DNA of 53,517 nt from Bacillus sp. (in: firmicutes) (GCA_021208645.1 JAJOJL010000076.1:1-53517), one strand, 5' to 3'; counted from the stretch's first letter, positions 1 to 8,607 are shown. A program made the numbers and translations. Notes: a model not told the origin generated them from the letters alone.

Positions 1-136
1 GTTCCCGTATTTCTTCTTGAACACGAAAATGTTTGGCTTGATTAAATATGCGAAGGGTATGCTGAGTAGACTCTACGAAGTTAGTTGGTATGTGCTTTTT
101 GTATATTCGATTGGAAAAATAGGCTTTGGTCGTCAT
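1..136 (-). CDS. TnpB-like (IS200/IS605, IS1341 group) protein, N-terminal part
   Basis: Reading the minus strand from an ATG at 136 gives 45 codons that stay open to the window edge, so only the N-terminus is visible. It begins MTTKAYFSNRIYKKHIPTNF and continues with a FNQAKHF motif. The opening 'MTTKAY..RIY' and 'FN.AKHF' resemble TnpB-type proteins of IS1341-like elements as I recall them; this is recognition from memory and the RuvC domain lies outside the window. A perfect TATAAT (173-178, minus) with a GAGACA-like -35 and an AAGGTG ribosome site precede it. It could instead be another small conserved protein. Confidence 0.5.
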   Translation of the reverse strand, partial: MTTKAYFSNRIYKKHIPTNFVESTQHTLRIFNQAKHFRVQEEIRE

Positions 137-172
137 TCTTCGCACACCTTTCCAACAATATTTCTTAAGATC

Positions 173-202
173 ATTATACCAAAACGAACGTCTGTTTGTC
201 TC
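173..202 (-). promoter_or_regulatory. Promoter of the TnpB-like gene
   Basis: On the minus strand a consensus -10 TATAAT lies at 173-178 with a GAGACA -35-like hexamer 18 bases further upstream. Position and orientation fit the ATG at 136. Confidence 0.45.
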
Positions 203-232
203 GTTATAACCCTTCTAATTCAAAACAAAAAA

Positions 233-288
233 GAGGCGATTCATCTCCCACTAATTGCAAAAACCGCAATTTGAAGGAGTCTTCTCGC
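233..288 (-). repeat. Nested inverted-repeat (hairpin) region upstream of the TnpB-like gene
   Basis: AGGCGA/TCGCCT outer arms, CTCC/GGAG middle arms and AATTGC/GCAATT inner arms form a nested stem. On the minus strand the outer arm is followed by a T-rich run. The form, with GAAG..CTCC facing GGGAG..GATGA, resembles the subterminal hairpins at the ends of IS605-type elements. The same bases also form part of a 38-codon reading frame (251-370), so the role is uncertain. Confidence 0.4.
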
Positions 289-437
289 CTAAGTACGATA
301 AACCAGGTCCAGTCCAATAATGCGCATGACGATTCCACCTTTCTATTTCTTCATCTGTATTTTACACCATACCTCCTTTCTATACGACAATCCCCCCTTC
401 CTCCATACATTTGTAAGGAAAATCTAATTTTTACCAA

Positions 438-456
438 GGAAGAGTATAAATCTTCC
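438..456 (+). promoter_or_regulatory. Small inverted repeat ahead of the cytochrome bd operon
   Basis: GGAAGA and TCTTCC flank a GTATAAA that could serve as a -10 element about 50 bases upstream of the oxidase start. It does not match the Rex operator. It may be an operator or chance symmetry. Confidence 0.25.
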
Positions 457-505
457 ACAAAAAATGGAAAATAACGGAGAGAAATTTGTTGGGGGGAACT
501 TTGAA

Positions 506-1846
506 ATGGATAATGTTTTGCTGGCGAGAACGCTTTTTGGGTCATCCTTAGCGTTCCATATTATTTTTGCAACATTAGGTGTTGGACTTACCTTCATGAT
601 CTTGATTGCTGAAATAATACGGTTAGTAACGAAAGATGAAGATTACGGATTATTAGCAAAGCGATGGACAAAAGGTGTTGCTATACTGCTAGGAGTTGCG
701 ATTCCTTCTGGAACGATTGTAGGGGTGATGATCGCCTTACTTTTTCCTGGATTTATTGAGGTGGTTGGCCAAGTGATTGCTCTACCATTTGCCATGAGAT
801 TTTTGCTTTTTTTTGTGGAAGCACTATTTTTATCCATATACATCTACGCAGCCAGTCGCTTATCGGCAACCATGCGGATTATAAGTGTATTTTTTGTTGC
901 GCTTGGAGCAACAGCTTCTGCCGTACTTATTACAAATGTCCAAGCATGGATGAATACGCCTACAGGATTTAATGTAGCAGAAAATGGCCAAATTGTGGAT
1001 GTTCAGCCATGGCAGGCAGTTTTGAATCCAGCTTTTAGTTATACAGCCGTACATGTGGTGAGTAGTGCGTATATGACGACGGCATTTGTAGTCGTTTCTG
1101 TGGCTGCTTATCGACTGCTAAAATCCAATTTAACGGCAAGAGAAGTTAGTTATTACAAAAAAGGATTAATGATTGCCCTAGTACTTGGGGCTGCTACTGC
1201 TATATGGACGGGCTCCACAGGTCATAAAGCTGCCGTTGGATTACATAATTATGTGCCTGTGAAACTAGCTGCCGCGGAAGGTCTGTTCGAAACACAGTCC
1301 AATGCCCCTTTAGCCATACTTGGTACACCAGACCCAGATGCGAATCGGGTCGTAGGTGGTTTGGAGCTTCCAGGCCTCCTTAGTTGGTTAGCTACAGGTT
1401 CTACAGATGGTGTGGTAATTGGACTAAATGAATTCCCTAGAGAGGATTGGCCACCTTTGTTTGTTCACGCGTTATTTAATGTGATGGTCGGAATCGGCAC
1501 TCTCCTTATAGGATTATCTGTCGGCGCCCTTGGATATTGGTTCATAAAAAGAAAGAAGGTTCCTTTACCTTCCTGGTTGTTAATTGCCTTAGTTCCTAGT
1601 GGGGCTTTTGCTTTGATAGGAATGGAAACAGGCTGGATTTTTGCCTGTATTGGCAGACAGCCCTGGACGATCATGAATTTCCAGCGAACCGCCGATGCTG
1701 CAACCGCCTCCGGTAACCTTGGATTTATTTTCGTGTTGTTCATTTCACTATATCTGTTATTGCTAGTCCTAACGGCACTTGTCATGCGTTATTATTTTCA
1801 ACGAAACACACTTGCAAAAGAGTTTAACGTGACACCATCCATGTAA
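506..1846 (+). CDS. ythA: Cytochrome bd ubiquinol oxidase subunit I (YthA type)
   Basis: Membrane subunit I of a bd-type terminal oxidase, which oxidises quinol and reduces oxygen to water. The start chosen is the ATG at 506, eight bases after a GGGGGG ribosome site; an upstream ATG at 464 lacks one. Visible are haem-ligand candidates H18 (LAFHIIF), H183 (AVHVVSSAY) and M327 (NVMVGIG), conserved acidic E105, Q-loop K253/E258 in PVKLAAAEGLFE, and GRQPW at 383-387. The 446 residues and short Q-loop match B. subtilis YthA (about 443) better than CydA (about 468). Subunit II follows 15 bases later, so the two form an operon. Confidence 0.93.
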   Translation: MDNVLLARTLFGSSLAFHIIFATLGVGLTFMILIAEIIRLVTKDEDYGLLAKRWTKGVAILLGVAIPSGTIVGVMIALLFPGFIEVVGQVIALPFAMRFLLFFVEALFLSIYIYAASRLSATMRIISVFFVALGATASAVLITNVQAWMNTPTGFNVAENGQIVDVQPWQAVLNPAFSYTAVHVVSSAYMTTAFVVVSVAAYRLLKSNLTAREVSYYKKGLMIALVLGAATAIWTGSTGHKAAVGLHNYVPVKLAAAEGLFETQSNAPLAILGTPDPDANRVVGGLELPGLLSWLATGSTDGVVIGLNEFPREDWPPLFVHALFNVMVGIGTLLIGLSVGALGYWFIKRKKVPLPSWLLIALVPSGAFALIGMETGWIFACIGRQPWTIMNFQRTADAATASGNLGFIFVLFISLYLLLLVLTALVMRYYFQRNTLAKEFNVTPSM

Positions 1847-1861
1847 GAGGGGGAGTTTTCT

Positions 1862-2890
1862 TTGAATGAAGCTTATATAGCGATTTCAATTATATGGTTA
1901 TTTCTATTTCTATATGCTATCGGAGGAGCCATTGACTTCGGTGCAGGATTTTGGGCAATGTACTATTATGAAAGAAAGGATACAACGGCCGCAAACTTTG
2001 CCAACTTATACTTGTCTCCTTCATGGGAAGTAACGAATGTATTTTTAGTATTATTTGTAGTTGCATTGGCCGGCTTTTTTCCTGGGGCCGCCTTTGCCCT
2101 TGGCTCGTTAATGATTGTGCCAGTTAGCTTAGTACTGCTGCTGTTGGCGATTCGAAGTGCATTCATGGTCTATTCCTACACGGTACAGAGCTACACCAAA
2201 CTTTTACGGTATACTTCGGGGATTACTGGCGTATTAATTCCTGCTTTAATGCTCACGATTTTACCGATAATCATTGGTGGATTTATTGAAGTCGTGGAAG
2301 GAAGGCATTATATTTTATTTAACAAAGTTCTGACAAGCCCAACCGTATATGCACACATTGGTTTTGGACTAGCTAGTCAACTTTTTCTTTCTTCGCTTTT
2401 TTTAAGTGATTACGCAAGGGAAGCAAATTCCAAGGAAACATATGAAGAATACCGGAAAAATGCAATCATTTTTGGGCCAATCATGCTTAGTTTTGCTGTT
2501 GCGGCGACGTTAACGTTAATTCCAGAAGCAGTGTGGATGGTTGAAAATATGGCGAGAGAATGGGAGCTGTTTGCTTTAAGTATGTTCGCTTTTTCTATAG
2601 GGTATAGTGCATTATGGTGGCCATCGAAAAAGGTAAGGATTGGTCAACCGCGGGTTGCCGTTATATTAATTGTAGTTCAGTATGCATTAGCTAGCTTTGC
2701 CTACGGTTGGGCACATATGCCTTACATTGTCTATCCAGAACTCACCATCTACGATGGGTTGACGAATTTAGCCATGTTCCAATCGTTATTATGGGGTTAC
2801 ATTATTATGATGATCATCTTAATTCCCCTGTTCATCTGGTTTTGGCGGTTATTCCTTAAAGATAAACGATACCTTACAAGTGAAAAATAA
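1862..2890 (+). CDS. ythB: Cytochrome bd ubiquinol oxidase subunit II (YthB type)
   Basis: Second membrane subunit of the bd oxidase, pairing with the product just upstream. It has 342 residues with about eight hydrophobic segments and the typical subunit II N-terminus with GGAIDFGAGFW. The start is a TTG at 1862 behind a GGGGGAG ribosome site; an ATG four bases later is out of frame. Length is close to B. subtilis YthB (about 346). No cydC/cydD ABC genes follow, unlike the cydABCD operon, which again favours the ythAB assignment. A convergent gene ends at 3030. Confidence 0.92.
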   Translation: MNEAYIAISIIWLFLFLYAIGGAIDFGAGFWAMYYYERKDTTAANFANLYLSPSWEVTNVFLVLFVVALAGFFPGAAFALGSLMIVPVSLVLLLLAIRSAFMVYSYTVQSYTKLLRYTSGITGVLIPALMLTILPIIIGGFIEVVEGRHYILFNKVLTSPTVYAHIGFGLASQLFLSSLFLSDYAREANSKETYEEYRKNAIIFGPIMLSFAVAATLTLIPEAVWMVENMAREWELFALSMFAFSIGYSALWWPSKKVRIGQPRVAVILIVVQYALASFAYGWAHMPYIVYPELTIYDGLTNLAMFQSLLWGYIIMMIILIPLFIWFWRLFLKDKRYLTSEK

Positions 2891-3029
2891 GGGTCAAAAG
2901 ATGACATTGTTCGAAGGGATAGATCGGTAAGTAAGAGCTCTAAATAAAATAATACACTAGCCATTTAAGCTGGAGGGAGTGATGAGTTTAGTTGAAATTT
3001 ACTGTCAGCCTTAGGGATGATAGGACTAC

Positions 3030-3509
3030 TCACTTCCCTCTTCTTATTAATCTTAGATAGTCCTTAGTTTTAATTATTTTGATATCGTTTCTCTCTCCAA
3101 ATTCACATAGGTCATCGTACACTTTTTTAGGGTTATTATCTATAATTCTAATATCCATCCCTTTTTTTACGTTAATTACTGCTGCTCTCTTAAACCAACC
3201 AACTTCTTTGAACTTTATTAAGTTAATTTCTTCAGGCATAATTCGCTTTTTTACGATAGATTTCTTGAAAAGAACTATTTCGTAACCTAATTGGTCAGAA
3301 TCGATGGTAATTTTAATATGAATACAATTAAAGAACAGCCTTACTGATATTGCTGCAAGTAAAAACAAAAATGCCAACATGAATTTGATTCCATCATTGT
3401 TTAATACGGTAATATTCCATAAAACTAGTAATATGATCATACAACTATTTATTAATCTATGGGGCCAAAGCTCATAGACAAGTTCCTCGGATTTCTCCAT
3501 AATATCCAT
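3030..3509 (-). CDS. Two-TM membrane protein with PH-like domain
   Basis: 159 residues. Two adjacent hydrophobic segments (about residues 18-58) are followed by a soluble beta-rich part of about 90 residues (from ITIDSDQLGYEI to the end) with the pattern of bacterial PH-like membrane proteins; this is a judgement from the pattern, not a database match. The ATG at 3509 is preceded by AGGGGGAA. Just upstream is a short coiled-coil frame ending 13 bases before the start, suggesting a two-gene unit. The function is not known. Confidence 0.6.
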   Translation of the reverse strand: MDIMEKSEELVYELWPHRLINSCMIILLVLWNITVLNNDGIKFMLAFLFLLAAISVRLFFNCIHIKITIDSDQLGYEIVLFKKSIVKKRIMPEEINLIKFKEVGWFKRAAVINVKKGMDIRIIDNNPKKVYDDLCEFGERNDIKIIKTKDYLRLIRRGK

Positions 3510-3522
3510 CTTCTATTTCCCC

Positions 3523-3644
3523 CTATTCAGCAATCGCTACTGTTATCTGTCCTTCAATTCTAACTCTTTTATCCTTCTTTCTTTCTAGTTCTTCAACTTT
3601 GTTTTGGAGACAAGAATAGTTATTAGCATAAATTCAGGACTCAT
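3523..3644 (-). pseudogene. Small coiled-coil protein, frameshifted
   Basis: On the minus strand an ATG at 3644 opens a hydrophobic start (MSPEFMLITILV). After a change of frame near 3610 the reading continues as LQNKVEELERKKDKRVRIEG and then TVAIAE followed by TAG at 3523. The second part is clearly amphipathic coiled coil and stops just in front of the next gene's ribosome site. It looks like a ~40-residue membrane peptide broken by one frameshift. It could also be chance, as it is short. Confidence 0.4.
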
Positions 3645-3719
3645 TGTATTCATCTACTTTCAGTATTTAAATAAAGCGAATACATCTCCACCCGCTGCCA
3701 TTCCCAGATGAAGTAATGA

Positions 3720-4487
3720 TTAATTATTATCTTCCCTTGTTTTGATTAAAAAGAAGGCAGTAATTGCAGATGTAATGGGAATAACAAGGGCAACACCAAT
3801 ACCAGCGCATAAAATCATAATCATCTCTGCACTAAATACCTTTGAATTTACAATATCGCCAACGGAATATCCTAAGTCTTTAAACCAGATCAGTAATGCC
3901 AAGTAACCTCCAAAGAAGGCAAAAAATAAGGTGTTGGCGCTTGTTCCTAAAATATCTTTACCGATACTTATTCCTGATAAGAACAGAGTTTTACGAGTAA
4001 TGTAAGGATTATGGTTAAAAATCTCTCTCATAGGAGAAGAAATGGAAATGGCAATATCAATAATGGCACCGATTGTGCTCATAATGATAACGGAAACAGC
4101 AATTTTCACAAAATCAATGCCAATATATAAGGAAAATGTGCTAATCTCTTCTATTTCTTCTTCACCAAATCCTTGAATCATCGCTCTTTCCGATACAATT
4201 ATGATAAAGACAATTAAGAGGCTAATAGTAATAATGGTGGACAGAAATGCTGTCATTGTTTTTGTATTCACTTCGTTTACGTAAAACAAATTAATACAAC
4301 TAATGACTACACAGGCTATTATGGTTAATAAAATCGGATCAAACATTGGGTTAACCATAAATAGTACGGTAACAAAAACGACAGCAAAGTTTAGGAATAA
4401 GGCAATAAACGATCTGGTCCCCTTCTCCCCTCCGACTGCACGCATTAATATGAATAAAATGATGGCTAGTAGTACTAATGCATTCAT
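3720..4487 (-). CDS. YibE/F family membrane protein (second of pair)
   Basis: 255-residue multi-pass membrane protein. The family signature is visible: GAIIDIAISISSP, then SGISIGKDILGTSANTLFF and hydrophobic segments. The family is annotated only as putative transport or membrane proteins and its substrate is unknown. The ATG at 4487 overlaps the TGA of the preceding gene (ATGA), so translation is coupled. In Firmicutes YibE/F proteins are often found as such pairs, the first carrying an extra extracytoplasmic N-terminal part, as here. Confidence 0.85.
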   Translation of the reverse strand: MNALVLLAIILFILMRAVGGEKGTRSFIALFLNFAVVFVTVLFMVNPMFDPILLTIIACVVISCINLFYVNEVNTKTMTAFLSTIITISLLIVFIIIVSERAMIQGFGEEEIEEISTFSLYIGIDFVKIAVSVIIMSTIGAIIDIAISISSPMREIFNHNPYITRKTLFLSGISIGKDILGTSANTLFFAFFGGYLALLIWFKDLGYSVGDIVNSKVFSAEMIMILCAGIGVALVIPITSAITAFFLIKTREDNN

Positions 4488-5623
4488 GTTCTTGCCCTCT
4501 TTAAGTTAACGAAGTAAATAGCAGTATACAGCCCAATTGGTATGGTGATGACAATGCCAATTCCACCGGCTAAAGCTCGTGCTAATTCCATGGAAAGATT
4601 GATGGATAGGGTATAACCGAGCATGGAATAATTTTTTAAATACAATATCAGCATGGGGATGGAACCACTTATATAGACAAAAAACAAAATATTTGTCATA
4701 GTCCCCATTATGTCTTTTCCAATCTCCATCCCTGAGTTCTTCAATGCTTTTACGGAAATGCGATGATTCTTCTCATATAAACCAAAGATGGATGAGGACA
4801 TGGTAATGGCTACATCCATTACCGCTCCTAAAGATCCCACTAATATTCCTGCCAGAAAAACCAATTGTGGTGGACGAGTTAAAAATTGCATCGCTTCATA
4901 GCGTATCCCATTTTCTGAAGTCACCCATAGGACAAGAAAAGTAATAAATAAGGACAGAAATGTTGCCACGATGGTGGCGATAACTGCAGAATATGTTTTC
5001 TCATTAAAACCATTCACCAGCAGTAATGAGATTACCGTAAACAAAATAGCGGCGATACTGCAAACAACTAATAAGCCAAACTGAGCCGTATTTAAGTAAA
5101 TATCTAACGCGAAGGATAACAGAATGGCATTAACCCCTAAACTTATAATGGCAAACAACCCTTGTTTTTGAGCAATAATCAATAAAGTAATAATAAAAAG
5201 CCAGGCTATCAACACCACATATTTATCACGTTTCACGTCTGTAATGGTTCCAGTTAATTGCCCATTATTTTCTGTAGTTGCATGTAAGGATACGAACACT
5301 TCATTACCGACCTGATATTTTTGATCATAAGCCCCTGAAAAGGAATATTCATTTGTTAACTGGATAATCTGTCCCTTTTTCTCCCCATTTTTCAGCACCG
5401 CTTTTAATTCTTGGAAGAATAACTGGTCTTCATTGCCATGCATATCCACAATTTCAGTTGTCTCTACGAGATTTGTTTCTACAACTTGGGCAATTGTACG
5501 TTCATATAAAAAGTAATTGTTATTAACAAAGAGGATGGAAGCTATAAAACAAATAGCTGTAATTGCAACGAAAATGTATTGTTTAGTTGTTATTTTTCTG
5601 GCTAAGTTTATAATATCATTCAA
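4484..5623 (-). CDS. YibE/F family membrane protein (first of pair)
   Basis: About 379 residues: one N-terminal membrane segment, an extracytoplasmic beta-rich part (about residues 35-130), then a polytopic domain with GSLGAVMDVAITMSSSIF and SGMEIGKDIMGTMTNILFF. An ATG at 5644 has its GGAGGG ribosome site inside the reading frame after it, so the likely start is the TTG at 5623, seven bases after GGAGGG. The next gene overlaps by four bases. Together they probably form one membrane complex; the function is unknown. Confidence 0.85.
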   Translation of the reverse strand: MNDIINLARKITTKQYIFVAITAICFIASILFVNNNYFLYERTIAQVVETNLVETTEIVDMHGNEDQLFFQELKAVLKNGEKKGQIIQLTNEYSFSGAYDQKYQVGNEVFVSLHATTENNGQLTGTITDVKRDKYVVLIAWLFIITLLIIAQKQGLFAIISLGVNAILLSFALDIYLNTAQFGLLVVCSIAAILFTVISLLLVNGFNEKTYSAVIATIVATFLSLFITFLVLWVTSENGIRYEAMQFLTRPPQLVFLAGILVGSLGAVMDVAITMSSSIFGLYEKNHRISVKALKNSGMEIGKDIMGTMTNILFFVYISGSIPMLILYLKNYSMLGYTLSINLSMELARALAGGIGIVITIPIGLYTAIYFVNLKRART

Positions 5624-5777
5624 AAAAAGCCCTCCAGCTAGCATGGAAATTTTGCTTAAACTAATATTAACATATTAATCCAATGGAAGATGCTTGTTAT
5701 TTACAATAGACTTAAAGGGAAATCAAAACGACGTTTTAGTATTTATTTTGAATAGACTCACAGGCTCCCTGTTTTGT

Positions 5778-5816
5778 AAAAAAAAAACGACTAACAATAG
5801 GAAAACTTGTTAGTCG
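5778..5816 (-). terminator. Rho-independent terminator
   Basis: A perfect 10-bp stem CGACTAACAA/TTGTTAGTCG (5788-5797, 5807-5816), followed on the minus strand by a run of T. It ends transcription of the gene at 5888-6619. Confidence 0.85.
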
Positions 5817-5887
5817 TCGATTATACTTTAGTGTTGTTTTTCACCTTGATCCATAAGTGTAATATCGTTCTATAAGCTAATTTAATC

Positions 5888-6619
5888 TCAATACTCTCTT
5901 TCTTGCCAGTCAAGCTCCATGTTTTCTATGACGTTAATTAGTTTATTTTCTTCCAAAATGACAAAGGTACGGCCGGCCATTCGCATATCGTATTCAGAAA
6001 AAGTGAGGTGATATCTGCCTTGGTCTGTAATGATATCCATAATATACGTAATACCAGGGGAGTTCCTCACGGAAACAAGTTCCATGGCAGCAGGTGTTTC
6101 AAGGAGATTGTTAATCATCGTCTCGTCAGTAACGTTGAACATTCTCCTTATATATCCTTCCTCGTCATTATACGTAGTCCTTTCCAGTTTAATCTCAACC
6201 ACTTGTTCCCCTTCATCGATTAGTTTTTCAATTGCATCGCCATATGTCGTATGAATCCATTGGAAATAGAAAAGCAAACCTAATGCGGAAATAGCCATGA
6301 TTGATAAAGAAACAAGATGTTTTTTCCCTTCAAGAAACTTCCACTCCAGTAATGAACGAGGTCCAAAATAAATGATTGGTAAAAAGATAATAAGCCATTT
6401 TTCTAGGTGAAAATTATTACTGGTATAAGCAATGACAGTTAAAACGATGAGAACTACCGTACCTATTCGCCTCTCCCATTTCACTAATGGTACAAACTTA
6501 GAATTAGAGTAATCTTCAAATTCCCATAAATCGTCGTATTCCCCTTTTGCTTTCAACCTTCCTAACAAATGATCCGCTGTCATTATTATGATAAATAAAA
6601 ATAAAATGCCTAAAGTCAT
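5888..6619 (-). CDS. Membrane protein (DUF4181-like) with soluble C-terminal domain
   Basis: 243 residues. An N-terminal membrane segment is followed by two to four further ones (to about residue 120), with a FGPRSLLEWKFLEGKKH stretch that recalls DUF4181. The last ~110 residues are soluble. That C-terminal part (TDETMINNLLETPAAMEL ... ENMELDWQ) aligns by eye with the C-terminus of the anti-sigma protein encoded next upstream (NDEELINNILADF ... EDENIEWQDW), suggesting a shared domain and related role. AAAAGGAGG lies just before the ATG at 6619. Function unknown; the domain name is tentative. Confidence 0.6.
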   Translation of the reverse strand: MTLGILFLFIIIMTADHLLGRLKAKGEYDDLWEFEDYSNSKFVPLVKWERRIGTVVLIVLTVIAYTSNNFHLEKWLIIFLPIIYFGPRSLLEWKFLEGKKHLVSLSIMAISALGLLFYFQWIHTTYGDAIEKLIDEGEQVVEIKLERTTYNDEEGYIRRMFNVTDETMINNLLETPAAMELVSVRNSPGITYIMDIITDQGRYHLTFSEYDMRMAGRTFVILEENKLINVIENMELDWQEREY

Positions 6620-6825
6620 AGCTTCCTCCTTTTAAATTGGTTGCTGTAAAGGAAAACAATTGTTCTCTAGCAGACGTTACTGGTTACTTTCACCTAGGAC
6701 CTTACCTACCAGTCCTGCCATTCTATATTTTCATCTTCAAGTAATGAATTAATGGTACGTAGATGTTTTGGCGCACTCATGATTTCATAGTCATTAATAT
6801 AATTCGAATCCACATCTAACATTAA

Positions 6826-7884
6826 TTAATTAGTAAGAATATCCTCGCCCCGCTCATTGGTAGTGAGGATTTGAATCATATAATCTCGAAAAGTGTACCT
6901 CTCCGATGTATCCTTCTTTAAACTTAATCCGGAAAAATCGGCTAATATGTTGTTGATCAGTTCTTCGTCATTGATTGTTGTTTGTTTTTCTGTGGTCGGT
7001 CTGTCGCCTGACAAATCATTAACTAAAATTTTAATGCTCCTAACAACCGTAGATTCGTTCAATTGATCCTCAACTAGCTCTTCAAAAGTGGTATGCTGTT
7101 CTATTTGGTTTACTGTATATTCACCATTATTATAAGAACGGAATGATTCAGCGATTTTAATGATTTCTTCCTTTGGCAATTTCTCTCTGCCTTCTGATCT
7201 TATAAACAAATCGACAATAACTCCATTTTGTTCCCAAATTAGTTCTTGTATTGTAAAGTCTGAACTTGAGTCTGGATCTGCAAGTCTTACAATGTATTTT
7301 CCTACAAGCCCGTCACCAAATTGGATTTCCTCGTCATAATGCTCTATCGTTTCCATGGGCATTTGATTAGGAAGGGAAATTGATACAGACATAAATCTGT
7401 CAGCCAAGAACCTTTCCTTAGGACCCTCCACATAGTATATTATCGCTGGTGTAAAGAAATCGGGATCATCCCCTTGAATTTGGTTAATTTGACTATCGAC
7501 GATTTCGATGTCTCCTAAGTAGGTCTCGTCATACTCCACACCAATAATTTCGAACGGTGCATAGGTAGGAAGAAGGATATCACGCTTGAATTTGTCTAGC
7601 TCCTCTATTTGGTTAATCTCGTCTTCTGCTAAGAATGCCAGCTGACTAGGTCCTGGTTGAAATTCATGTTCAATTAAAAAGTAGCCAACTATCAGAATTA
7701 GTAGTGCCGCTGCGATAGACAATGGATATGCGAAAATCCTAGTCCTTTGTTCGCGGTTTATCTGTTGTGCCATATTATTTTGTAGTTTTTCATATGTCTT
7801 TTGTCTTTTATTATCATTTCGAGAAAAGGAGGCGAACCGTTTCAATTGATGGTCTAATTCCGTATGATCTTCATATTGTTTCAT
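6826..7884 (-). CDS. Anti-sigma factor of ECF module 1 (internal stop suspected)
   Basis: 352 residues: cytoplasmic N-terminus (1-49), one membrane segment (about 50-71) and a large outer domain. The start overlaps the end of the sigma gene by 14 bases, the usual sigma/anti-sigma arrangement, so it probably holds that sigma factor inactive until an envelope signal. After the TAA at 6826 the same frame continues for 39 codons (LMLDVDSNYINDYEIM ... EDENIEWQDW) to a TAG at 6706. That tail aligns with the C-terminus of the 5888-6619 product, so the TAA is probably an internal nonsense codon and the intact protein would be about 392 residues. Confidence 0.75.
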   Translation of the reverse strand: MKQYEDHTELDHQLKRFASFSRNDNKRQKTYEKLQNNMAQQINREQRTRIFAYPLSIAAALLILIVGYFLIEHEFQPGPSQLAFLAEDEINQIEELDKFKRDILLPTYAPFEIIGVEYDETYLGDIEIVDSQINQIQGDDPDFFTPAIIYYVEGPKERFLADRFMSVSISLPNQMPMETIEHYDEEIQFGDGLVGKYIVRLADPDSSSDFTIQELIWEQNGVIVDLFIRSEGREKLPKEEIIKIAESFRSYNNGEYTVNQIEQHTTFEELVEDQLNESTVVRSIKILVNDLSGDRPTTEKQTTINDEELINNILADFSGLSLKKDTSERYTFRDYMIQILTTNERGEDILTN

Positions 7885-8401
7885 GAGAATATCCCTCCTT
7901 CACCATTTGTTTCTTCAGCGCATTTAGTCCCCTATGTAAATTTGTTTTTACTTTACTTTCCTTCCAATTAAGGACCAGCGCCGTTTCCTCAATAGATAGC
8001 TCTTGGATTTTGCGAAAATAGATCACTAATCGGTATTTTTCTTTGAGCTTATTGAGAGCACGATACAATTCTTGTTCTGCCTCCGACATTTCCAATACAT
8101 CTTGTGGCAGTGGATCCTTTGATGATAATGACGATGATAAGGGTGCTGCTAGTTTTCTCCTTAAAATAGTTTTTCGTTGATGATCCATGGAAACATTACG
8201 GGCAATACTGTATAGCCATGTTTTTTCACTGGACCTTCCTTCAAAGGTTTTCAACGCACTAAATGCACGAAGAAACGTGTCGTGGGTTAAATCCTCTGCC
8301 TTTTCGCTATCACCAATTAAAAATATTATGAAACTATAAATGCTGTCGCTGTATTTGTGATATAAGGCATTAATTTGTTCTGCTGTTTGTTCTTGGTCCA
8401 A
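7871..8401 (-). CDS. ECF-type RNA polymerase sigma factor (module 1)
   Basis: 176-residue ECF sigma-70 factor. Region 2 spans about residues 12-77 (EDLTHDTFLRAF, TWLYSIARN) and region 4 about 112-164 (SIEETALVL, ESKVKTNLHRGLNALK). The start is the TTG at 8401, eight bases after GGAGGTG; no in-frame ATG fits better. The next gene, an anti-sigma protein, overlaps its end. An ECF-type promoter lies just upstream, implying autoregulation. It is a paralogue of the broken sigma gene at 23150-23678: both begin MDxEQ behind a GAGGTG..GG-TTG leader. Confidence 0.9.
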   Translation of the reverse strand: MDQEQTAEQINALYHKYSDSIYSFIIFLIGDSEKAEDLTHDTFLRAFSALKTFEGRSSEKTWLYSIARNVSMDHQRKTILRRKLAAPLSSSLSSKDPLPQDVLEMSEAEQELYRALNKLKEKYRLVIYFRKIQELSIEETALVLNWKESKVKTNLHRGLNALKKQMVKEGYSHETI

Positions 8402-8436
8402 CCTCCATCACCTCCAAATTTCCTTCTGCACCCCTC

Positions 8437-8465
8437 TTAGTCGTATGAGGTTCTTAAAAGTTTCA
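8437..8465 (-). promoter_or_regulatory. ECF-type promoter of sigma module 1
   Basis: On the minus strand GAAAC (8460-8464) is followed after exactly 16 bases by CGACTA (8438-8443). This is the -35/-10 pattern of ECF sigma promoters (AAC element and CG-T element) and lies about 40 bases before the sigma start, so the factor probably drives its own operon. Confidence 0.65.
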
Positions 8466-8570
8466 ATTTATTTAATTTTGTTGATATATTTTTGAGTTTT
8501 ATTGAAAAACTGAAGAATAATTCGACAAAAACTATTACTAGCATAACATTTTTTGTTTTTTCTGACAGAA

Positions 8571-8601
8571 AAAGCATTTCCCGTTGTTAGAGAAATGCTT
8601 T
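8571..8601 (-). terminator. Rho-independent terminator
   Basis: Perfect 10-bp stem AAAGCATTTC/GAAATGCTTT with an 11-base loop, followed on the minus strand by TT-rich sequence. It lies just after the acetyltransferase gene ending at 8608. Confidence 0.7.
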
Positions 8602-8607
8602 TAAGGT

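Noticed and set aside
17..474. Two plus-strand open frames at the left edge.
   Set aside because: No ribosome sites; the minus strand here has a coherent frame with promoter.
2970..3064. A possible third, CydS-like tiny subunit after the oxidase genes (GGAGGGAG, then MKFTVSL..MIGLLTSLFLLI with one frameshift).
   Set aside because: It needs a frameshift and its second half lies antisense to the coding end of the gene at 3030-3509.
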